DNA of 11,552 bases from the NCBI GenBank assembly GCA_034436045.1, contig DAOTVZ010000012.1, positions 1 to 11,552 on the forward strand, given 5' to 3'. The notes beneath the pieces were generated by a model. The model saw only the letters and a list, made by a program, of their open reading frames with translations. It made no database searches and was not told where the DNA came from. This document shows positions 1 to 6,240 of the stretch, in pieces (positions within the stretch are counted from its first letter, which is position 1; each line of letters begins with the position of its first letter). Position numbers and translations under genes: made by a program. Source of the stretch: H111-94 sp034436045. GTDB taxonomy: Bacteria; Chloroflexota; Ktedonobacteria; Ktedonobacterales; Ktedonobacteraceae.

Positions 1-169
1 AGCCATATTCTTTAATCACCTGCTCCACACGCGAACGAGTGGGCAAAGCGACATCCGCACGGCCATTTAAAACCTTCGAGACAGTGGGTACAGAGACACC
101 GGCGATCTGCGCGATTTGCGCAATCGTTATGCGTTCATCTGTTTTGTGCCTTTTTGCCATCGCCAGCAT
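1..169 (-). CDS. LacI-family transcriptional regulator, N-terminal fragment (runs off window)
   Basis: Only the first 56 codons lie in the window. Translated from the ATG at 169, residues 14-36 form a classical LacI/GalR helix-turn-helix: TIAQIAQIAGVSVPTVSKVL followed by NG. It continues into RADVALPTRSRVEQVIKEYG, which matches the third helix region of the DNA-binding domain. The hinge and sugar-binding domain would lie left of position 1. Such proteins are dimeric repressors, usually of carbohydrate genes, that respond to a small ligand; the ligand cannot be guessed here. The start is uncertain. ATG 169 has AAAGAG about 7 nt upstream; ATG 160 (MAKRHKTDE) has GAGG 11 nt upstream. An in-frame stop lies upstream of both. 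The gene follows gyrB on the same strand after about 88 nt and has its own candidate promoter, so it is probably not a strict gyrB operon member. Confidence 0.87.
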   Translation of the reverse strand, partial: MLAMAKRHKTDERITIAQIAQIAGVSVPTVSKVLNGRADVALPTRSRVEQVIKEYG

Positions 170-239
170 TGCCTCGCTCTTTTTAGAAATCTTCGATCTT
201 TTTCGCCATCTTTATGATAACATGAGAGTGGGCCATGCT

Positions 240-268
240 ATAATAAGCAATTACAACTACACATCCAA
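240..268 (-). promoter_or_regulatory. Candidate sigma-70 promoter for the LacI-family gene
   Basis: On the minus strand TTGGAT (268-263) is followed after exactly 17 nt by TATTAT (245-240), a five-of-six match to the -10 consensus; the -35 matches only at TTG. Its upstream part overlaps the last codons of gyrB. Transcription would start near 233, about 64 nt before the ATG at 169. An imperfect dyad at 217-241 covers the predicted start point. The call rests on pattern matching only. Confidence 0.35.
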
Positions 269-2290
269 ATTGGCGCTCCTGGCGTGGCTTTCGATGAAGC
301 GGCGGCGCGGGCCTACTTCGTCACCCATCAGCATGTTGAAGATTTTGTCAGCCTCCAGGGCTTCTTCGACCGTTACTTGCAGGATAGTGCGCTGGGCCGG
401 GTCCATCGTGGTCTCCCAGAGTGTTTCGGGGTTCATTTCACCCAGGCCTTTGTAGCGACCGACCTCTGGTTCCTTGCCATTGTGCTTCTCTTTATATTCC
501 TGGATCAGCGCGTCGCGCTCCTCTTCTGTGTAGACGAAGCGTGTTTGCTTGTTGCCCATCTTAACGTGGTAGAGCGGCGGCTGCGCGATATAGAGATGAC
601 CCTGCTCGATCAACAGAGGCATGTGGCGGAAGAAAAAAGTCAGCAGCAAGGTGCGGATGTGGGCACCATCAACGTCGGCATCGCACATAATCACGATGCG
701 TCCGTAGCGCAGGCGGGCTATGTTGAACTGCTCACCGATGCCGGTGCCAATGGCCGTAATGATGTTCTTAATCTCGGCGTTTTCGAGCATCTTATCGATA
801 CGGGCGCGTTCGACGTTCAGGATTTTACCACGCAAAGGGAGAATTGCCTGGAAATGCCGGTCGCGTCCCTGCTTTGCGCTCCCACCTGCCGAGTCACCTT
901 CCACGAGGTAGAGTTCGCAGCGGTCGGGACGGCGTTCGCTACAATCGGCCAGCTTGCCAGGGAGCGTGGTATCCAGAGCATTCTTGCGCTGTACCAGTTC
1001 ACGTGCGGCACGTGCAGCTTCGCGGGCACGCGCCGAGAGTAGACATTTCTCGATAATTGCCTTCGCCTCACCCGGCGTCTCCTCCAGATAGCGACTGAGC
1101 ATGTCGGCGGTGACGGCTTCCACGATGGGCCGCACCTCGGCATTGTTCAGCTTCGACTTGGTCTGCGCCTCAAACTGCGGATTGGGAATCTTGACGCTCA
1201 CCACGGCAGTCAGGCCCTGACGCACGTCATCGCCGGTCAGGTTGCCGTCCTTCTCTTTGAGAATATTGTATTTACGCGCGTAGTCGTTCAACGTGCGGGT
1301 TAGCGCGCTGCGGAAACCGGTGATGTGCATGCCGCCATCCACCGTGTTGATGCCGTTGGCAAACGAGAACTCCGTTGATGACCAGCTATCGTTATACTGC
1401 AACGCGATCTCAACTTTGATGTTATCAATTTCACGAATCGTGCTGATCGGTCGCGCCTGAATAGTATTGCGATTCTTGTTAAGATGGCGCACAAATGACA
1501 CGAGGCCGCCCTCAAAGTAGAAGGTCAGTTCGCGGTCGCTGCGCTCGTCGGTCAGGCTAATGGTCATGCCGCGATTGAGATAGGCCATCTCGCGGAACCG
1601 CTGGGCCAGCGTCTCAAAGCTATAGTCGCGTGTCTCCATCACGGTCAGGTCGGGCAAAAAAGTTGTTTTCGTGCCGCGTTCATCCGTCTGACCCAATGTT
1701 AGTAGAGGCGTCGTTGGAACGCCTTTCTCGTAGCGTTGCTTCCAGATGTAGCCATCACGTTTGACCTCGACTTCGCACCACTCGGAGAGCGCGTTGACGA
1801 CCGAGACACCGACGCCGTGTAGACCACTACTGATCTGGTAGCCGCCGCCGCCAAACTTGCCACCGGCATGTAGCACGGTCATTACCACTTCCAACGTTGA
1901 TAGGCCCGGTCGCTGATGATGCTCCTCAACCGGGATGCCGCGTCCATTGTCCTCGATGGTCACGGACCCATCGGCATGGATAGTCACGCGCACCGTATCA
2001 GCGCAACCGGCCATCACCTCATCAATACTGTTATCTACTACCTCGTAAATTAGATGATGCAGGCCACGCTGATCGGTCGCACCGATATACATGCCTGGGC
2101 GCACGCGAACCGCTTCCAGACCTTCGAGAATCTGAATACTCTGTCCCCCATAGCTATCCCCATCGCCATTAACTGCCTTTTTGATATTGCCATTCCTGTT
2201 ACCGATTCCGTCGTTCTGAACCGCCGTATCAAGTAGAGCATCCTGCTGATCTATCTGCTCTGTCATAAGAGATTCTCTCGTTCTCGCCAT
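257..2290 (-). CDS. gyrB: DNA gyrase subunit B
   Basis: ATPase subunit of the type IIA topoisomerase that, with GyrA, introduces negative supercoils. All landmarks are visible in the 677 residues. The GHKL ATPase domain has EVVDNSIDE (83-91), DNGRGIP (114-120) and the ATP lid with SSGLHGVGVSVVNALS (154-169). A GTKTTFLPD motif lies at 206-214. The transducer QTKSKL (376-381) supplies the gamma-phosphate lysine. The TOPRIM domain has EGDSAGG (464-470), PLRGKILNVE (485-494) and the metal-binding DADVDG (537-542). The C-terminal GRYKGLGEMNPETLW starts at 611. There is no E. coli-type C-terminal insertion, so this is the short form. About 45 poorly conserved residues precede the core at YGGQSIQILEGLEAV. 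An alternative start is Met9 at 2266 (MTEQIDQQ), with GAGAG about 8 nt upstream, arguably a better site than that of Met1. ParE is the alternative identity, but the motifs and ending favour GyrB. No gyrA, recF or dnaA lies in the window. Confidence 0.97.
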   Translation of the reverse strand: MARTRESLMTEQIDQQDALLDTAVQNDGIGNRNGNIKKAVNGDGDSYGGQSIQILEGLEAVRVRPGMYIGATDQRGLHHLIYEVVDNSIDEVMAGCADTVRVTIHADGSVTIEDNGRGIPVEEHHQRPGLSTLEVVMTVLHAGGKFGGGGYQISSGLHGVGVSVVNALSEWCEVEVKRDGYIWKQRYEKGVPTTPLLTLGQTDERGTKTTFLPDLTVMETRDYSFETLAQRFREMAYLNRGMTISLTDERSDRELTFYFEGGLVSFVRHLNKNRNTIQARPISTIREIDNIKVEIALQYNDSWSSTEFSFANGINTVDGGMHITGFRSALTRTLNDYARKYNILKEKDGNLTGDDVRQGLTAVVSVKIPNPQFEAQTKSKLNNAEVRPIVEAVTADMLSRYLEETPGEAKAIIEKCLLSARAREAARAARELVQRKNALDTTLPGKLADCSERRPDRCELYLVEGDSAGGSAKQGRDRHFQAILPLRGKILNVERARIDKMLENAEIKNIITAIGTGIGEQFNIARLRYGRIVIMCDADVDGAHIRTLLLTFFFRHMPLLIEQGHLYIAQPPLYHVKMGNKQTRFVYTEEERDALIQEYKEKHNGKEPEVGRYKGLGEMNPETLWETTMDPAQRTILQVTVEEALEADKIFNMLMGDEVGPRRRFIESHARSANLDV

Positions 2291-2726
2291 AAAGCCTGCA
2301 CTATCCTTTTATAACCATTGCGAATGAAGAGCGTATCATAAACTGGCAGCACCATCCACAGCATAGTACACATACCCTACATACCACATGCTGCCGTCTA
2401 CACACACAGAGTTGAAAGCCACGAGTATGTGTGGCACTGCTACAGCGCAAGGAGGTGTGTGCGGACGGAGGATTATGCTACACCTATGAAAGATATTCCG
2501 ATAGAGCGTGAGAAATCCGGCAAATCTACCATCATTTCACTGATATATTATACCATATTTCGCATGACACGTAAAATCACGCACAGGCAATAGCCAAAAA
2601 AGAAACTCATCCGGGAGCGCCATGCGCAGGCAGAGCTAGTTGGAGCCGGGCATAACGTCGGGTGTCAATGGCCTGCTCACGCCGCCATGTGATAGCCTCG
2701 AACACGCTCTGTGGGAACAGAATTTA
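2291..2726. other. 436-nt intergenic region between the response regulator and gyrB
   Basis: No convincing gene is present. It holds the minus-strand promoter described separately at 2547-2575, which would give gyrB a leader of about 250 nt. Within that leader a 5-bp hairpin (GCCAC 2418-2422 with GTGGC 2431-2435) can form. On the plus strand there are two strong Shine-Dalgarno-like strings, AAGGAGGTG (2449-2457) and GGAGG (2467-2471). On the minus strand the first reads as the anti-Shine-Dalgarno ACCTCCTT. A 44-codon plus-strand reading frame (2459-2593) begins just after the first string but is unsupported otherwise. Downstream of the response-regulator stop a weak GCGC/GCGC hairpin followed by TTTCTTTTTT on the minus strand (near 2600-2636) could be a poor terminator. 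Confidence 0.6.
2547..2575 (-). promoter_or_regulatory. Sigma-70-type promoter, probably for gyrB
   Basis: On the minus strand TTTACG (2575-2570) and a perfect TATAAT (2552-2547) are separated by exactly 17 nt. The -35 matches consensus at four of six positions. Transcription would begin near 2540 and run into gyrB through an untranslated leader of about 250 nt, or about 275 nt if Met9 is used. It is the best promoter-like sequence in this intergenic stretch. It is too far downstream to serve the response regulator and reads away from it. There is no experimental support. Confidence 0.5.
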
Positions 2727-3116
2727 TCAGGGGACGGCCATGTAAGGTTCAATAGCACGCAGGACATCTTCAATGACGAAAGGTTTAGGCATGGTGGCGT
2801 TGATACCGAGAGCAGCGGCTCTGGCCAGGTTATCAATAGCCGACATGAGAATAATCACGTGTCGTTCTCGCTGCGCCGGGTCATTCGCCAGCGCCTGACA
2901 GAAGGCGTAACCGTCCATCACCGGCATCATCAGATCGAGAAAGATCAGGTAGCGGGCCTCCGCCGGGCCATGACGTAGCAGGGTTAGAGCCTCCTGTCCG
3001 TTGCGTGCGATCTCGACAACATACCCTTCCAGATCGAGGATATCAACCATCATGTCGCGTATCACCGGATCATCATCAACCACCAGAATATGCTCCACTT
3101 TTCTCATTGTGATCAT
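2727..3116 (-). CDS. Single-domain (CheY-like) response regulator
   Basis: A 129-residue protein that is almost only a receiver domain. The acidic pocket is D14-D15-D16 in ILVVDDDP. The phospho-acceptor is D61 in FLDLMMPVMDG, and the switch residue is S92 in ILMSA. The conserved lysine is K111 in MPKPF. No DNA-binding or enzymatic output domain follows; the protein ends ten residues after the last helix begins. Its ATG overlaps the stop codon of the sensor kinase in an ATGA arrangement, so the pair is translationally coupled and is almost certainly a cognate phosphotransfer pair. With no output domain, it must act by protein-protein contact, as a phosphate sink, or as a relay to a phosphotransferase encoded elsewhere. 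Met4 at 3107 is a possible alternative start. Confidence 0.95.
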   Translation of the reverse strand: MITMRKVEHILVVDDDPVIRDMMVDILDLEGYVVEIARNGQEALTLLRHGPAEARYLIFLDLMMPVMDGYAFCQALANDPAQRERHVIILMSAIDNLARAAALGINATMPKPFVIEDVLRAIEPYMAVP

Positions 3117-5827
3117 GCCTGCGCATCCTGCCTTTCTCGACCCACTTCTTGCGGCGGTTCAATCGTGGGTAGATAAAAACTAAATGTTGATCCTTTCCCT
3201 GGCACGCTAGCTTCAAGCCAGAGCCAGCCATTCATGGCACTGATGTAGCGGCGACAGATAAACAGTCCCAGGCCGGAGCCGCGTACCGGCGTGGTCAGCG
3301 AGCGCGTGGCGCGCACGAATTTCTCGAAGATGCGCTGTGCATCCTCTGGTTGAACGCCCTCGCCCTGGTCCCGCACGCGCACAACAACTACCTGCTCATG
3401 AGCGCGTGTTTGCAGTTGCCCGATATCGGGATGATGATCCGGGATCAGTTCGCGCACCTCTTGCAGGGTCATGAGTTCTGCGTAGAGATAGATCGTACTG
3501 CCAGGCGGCGAGTATTTGGCGGCATTATCCAGCAGATTGGAGATCACCTGGCGAATACGCAGTGCGTCGCCGTGGACCCAGATGTCGGCGGGTACCTCGT
3601 GCAGAATGCGCTGATCGACATTCACGCTGAGCAGGTTAATCGCCATTTCAACGGCGGCTGACAGCAAAACCGGCCCCATCTGCAGATCGAGCTTCTCATC
3701 AAGCGCACCCATTTTGGCGGCTTCCGTAATATTCGCCACCATATCGGAGAGTTGCTGCGCTGCGCCCGCAATGCGCTCAACCGTGCGACTGATCTGCTGG
3801 GGATTCATGCGCGTAAGCTGTCGTTTCAACTGGCTGGTATAGCCCGTGATGGCCGTGAGCGGTGTGCGTAGCTCATGAGAGGCCGTGACCAGAAACTCAT
3901 CTTTGAGCTTGCTCAGGCGCTCCAATTCGGCATAGGCCAGCGCGCGCTGCTCGAAGAGCTGAACCCGGTGGATGGCACTGGCAGCCTGCGAACTGGCGGC
4001 CTGCAATGTGCCGATGACGAGCGACTGGAACGCGGCCCCCCCTTTCGGGGTAGACAGGGCCAGCATGCCCTGTAATTCGTGATTGTACGAGACGGGTATC
4101 ATCAACAGTTGCTGCACTTGCGTCTCGGCAAGAAAGATACTGGTGGCCTCCACGCTATGCCGGGCCAGTTCCTCTAACTGGGCCTGATCGAGATAGAAAA
4201 AGTTGTCCGCCTCCCAATGGTTTTGCAGGGCCGTACCCTTAAACGGAAGGCGAACCTGCTCAATCAGGTCATCGTGTTTGTCCTCCTGCTCCAGCATGGC
4301 CGGTCTGCCGCTATCGTCCTCCTCGTAGATATTCAGGCTGGACTGACCACCACGCATATACATCGCCTTTGCTACCAGCTCATCGCCCGACGGCGCGAGT
4401 TGAAAGAAGACGCACAGGTCGGCATTGCCGATGAGTGCCACCCACTTGACCAGGCTGGTTAGCAATTCTTTGAGGTCAAGCGTGGAACTGGCAATCTGCC
4501 ACAGGTTGTTGAGGGCGGCCAGTTGCTCCTCGCGCACTTTCGTCTTCTGCAACACCTCTCGATCACGCTGATAGAGATTGGCATTCTCGATGCTGACGGT
4601 GACAATCTGCACCATTGTTTCCAGTACCTGTATCTCCTGCTCATGATATGCGTCACGCTTCATACTGGTGATGCTCAGTGAGCCAATGACGCGATTGAAC
4701 ATGCGCAGAGGCAAGAAGAGAAAGGTTCCCGCCTGACTTTGATCGCCCCAGGAGCCGGACAGTAATTCCTGGCATGCGTTGCTCTGCTGTACATCCTCTT
4801 TCGGTGAGAAGAGCAGCATTTGCAGCTTGCCCGCTGCCATCTGCTGCGTGATGTTCCACCACACCGGACGCTCCTCTTTAGAGGCGGCGCGCGGCTTTTC
4901 CATCAACCCGACAATCTCTTTACCGTTATTCACCGCGAAGACATCGTAGATCATTTTTTTATCGCGGTCATAGATTGTAAACAGCATGGAAGAACTATCA
5001 ACGACGTTTTTCGTAAATTCATAAACGGTATGCACCAGTTCGGCCAGCCTCACAGTCGAGGGAAAGGCGGCACTAATTTCTTTCAGCCGTTGCAAATAGG
5101 TACGATTACGCGCCTGCGCCTGGCACAATTGCTCGTTTTGCAGGTAGAGGGCGATACGCTCAGCAGCCAGCAGCACATCTGAGCGCGGGCGATTGTAGAA
5201 ACCCGTGCCAAAGGTATTTGTTCGGTAGAGGACAACTACGCCAAGCAGGTCGGTCGCCGTTTTTTCGCTACACGCCTCCAACTTGAGTGTTGTCTCGCGG
5301 ATAGGAATAGCCATCAAATGACTTGGCCTGATATCCTGAAAGGTCGGTGATGCCTGATCCTGGTGGAAACGTTGCAGGTATTCATCATAACTGATGGTGC
5401 AGATGTCGTTGATACTCCAGGCATAACCGATCAAATCGTTGCCGGGCGCATAGCAGGTGCCGGGCGCGAACAGTTGGCCCGATTGTGCCGACACTTCCTC
5501 TACCTCGTCATCAACAGTCGGTTCTGGAACGGCGGGGATGAGATGGTGCATGCGCCCAAAACTGTTGTGCGCAGGCACACTGATGATGCTCTCCTGTTGT
5601 TGCCATTGCCTACCCGGCGGACGCACAGGAGACCTGCTGTTCCCACTACCACGCATACGCAAATGCATATGCACACACATATGCCCGTTTTTCTCATCGA
5701 AGAGAGCAATACAGCCCCCCCGTGCGGCAAACTGAATCATGATCTGTTTCAACAGTTGTTTGAGCAATGTCGGCGGGTAAATTGCTCCATCCAATGGCTC
5801 CGGCCCCCCCCTGGTAGAGGTTGACAT
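3113..5827 (-). CDS. Soluble multi-GAF sensor histidine kinase
   Basis: 904 residues with no signal peptide or membrane segment, so it should sense an intracellular cue. I read the N-terminus as a divergent GAF-like region (about 20-235) interrupted by a Gln/Pro-rich stretch at about 58-120. A second GAF domain follows at about 247-418 and a third at about 437-625; Y-rich and L-rich helical linkers join them. The catalytic core has HisKA with phospho-acceptor H651 in SHELRTPLTAI. The HATPase part has an N box SNLLDNAAKYS (763-773, Mg ligand N768), a G1 box DQGEGV (820-825), an F box FEKFV (834-838) and a G2 box GSGLGL (850-855). An extra stretch of about 25 residues (784-811) sits between the N box and the G1 box. 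The start is firm: AAGGAG lies 6 nt before the ATG. It overlaps the downstream receiver gene by four bases. The ligand cannot be deduced; GAF domains bind cyclic nucleotides, haem, flavin or other small molecules in different families. Confidence 0.96.
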   Translation of the reverse strand: MSTSTRGGPEPLDGAIYPPTLLKQLLKQIMIQFAARGGCIALFDEKNGHMCVHMHLRMRGSGNSRSPVRPPGRQWQQQESIISVPAHNSFGRMHHLIPAVPEPTVDDEVEEVSAQSGQLFAPGTCYAPGNDLIGYAWSINDICTISYDEYLQRFHQDQASPTFQDIRPSHLMAIPIRETTLKLEACSEKTATDLLGVVVLYRTNTFGTGFYNRPRSDVLLAAERIALYLQNEQLCQAQARNRTYLQRLKEISAAFPSTVRLAELVHTVYEFTKNVVDSSSMLFTIYDRDKKMIYDVFAVNNGKEIVGLMEKPRAASKEERPVWWNITQQMAAGKLQMLLFSPKEDVQQSNACQELLSGSWGDQSQAGTFLFLPLRMFNRVIGSLSITSMKRDAYHEQEIQVLETMVQIVTVSIENANLYQRDREVLQKTKVREEQLAALNNLWQIASSTLDLKELLTSLVKWVALIGNADLCVFFQLAPSGDELVAKAMYMRGGQSSLNIYEEDDSGRPAMLEQEDKHDDLIEQVRLPFKGTALQNHWEADNFFYLDQAQLEELARHSVEATSIFLAETQVQQLLMIPVSYNHELQGMLALSTPKGGAAFQSLVIGTLQAASSQAASAIHRVQLFEQRALAYAELERLSKLKDEFLVTASHELRTPLTAITGYTSQLKRQLTRMNPQQISRTVERIAGAAQQLSDMVANITEAAKMGALDEKLDLQMGPVLLSAAVEMAINLLSVNVDQRILHEVPADIWVHGDALRIRQVISNLLDNAAKYSPPGSTIYLYAELMTLQEVRELIPDHHPDIGQLQTRAHEQVVVVRVRDQGEGVQPEDAQRIFEKFVRATRSLTTPVRGSGLGLFICRRYISAMNGWLWLEASVPGKGSTFSFYLPTIEPPQEVGRERQDAQA

Positions 5828-6240
5828 GGCCTTCTCCTTGCGTCTCTAGCTCCACTGTCCAGGATACACAGTTGGAAGATGCCCCGTCACCCACACCTCG
5901 GAAACGATGTGAGCAGCGTTCCAATTATGCATACGCCAGGCATGCTTTGATGGCTTCATTTCCTGCGCGTTCCAGGTAAACTTGTTCCTACGTCAACGAT
6001 AGACATCTCCCTCAGGAGGCAAAAACAATTGGTCGTAAAAATCCTTTGTAGCATATCACACGACTCTGCTATATTCAACCATGCACGTACTCAGCGAGAG
6101 AGCGATGCCTTGCGCTCACCCTACCCGGTGCGTTATAATCCTTTGCATAATTATTTCTGGTCAATGACGACAGAAGCTGATGTACCCTTACGATCACGGG
6201 TGCGCGTCCGCTGCCGGACTGAAAGGAATCGTACAGCGTT
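5828..6240. other. 413-nt divergent intergenic region between the sensor kinase and ilvA
   Basis: No gene is seen here; short frames in it lack ribosome sites and any familiar sequence. The ilvA promoter is listed separately. For the kinase no good promoter is visible. The best -10 is CATAAT on the minus strand (5929-5924), without a matching -35. An 8-bp direct repeat, GCGTTCCA, occurs at 5916-5923 and 5967-5974 (51 bp apart, about five helical turns), flanking that -10. It could be a regulator site. A small perfect hairpin, GTCCG (6206-6210) with CGGAC (6215-6219) and loop CTGC, sits just before the ilvA ribosome site. Confidence 0.5.
6110..6139 (+). promoter_or_regulatory. Candidate sigma-70 promoter for ilvA
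   Basis: TTGCGC (6110-6115) and a perfect TATAAT (6134-6139) are separated by 18 nt. Transcription would start near 6146, leaving a leader of about 95 nt before the ilvA ATG. A short dyad, CACC (6117-6120) with GGTG (6127-6130), lies inside the spacer. The -35 is weak (three of six), so an activator or an alternative start is possible. Confidence 0.45.

Noticed and set aside
284..1042. 252-codon open frame on the plus strand
   Set aside because: It lies wholly antisense to the TOPRIM part of gyrB, whose protein motifs are unmistakable. It has no recognisable sequence of its own.
2340..2362. DnaA-box-like sequence and possible replication origin near gyrB
   Set aside because: Only a poor match (ATCCACA) with no second box, no AT-rich unwinding element and no dnaA, dnaN or recF gene.
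4034..4051. CCCC-GAAA-GGGG hairpin with a G7 run in the kinase gene as a programmed frameshift site
   Set aside because: The frame is continuous through it and the downstream domains are intact in the same frame, so no shift is needed.
5363..5824. 153-codon plus-strand frame
   Set aside because: Antisense to the start of the sensor kinase, which has a strong ribosome site and a continuous 904-codon frame.
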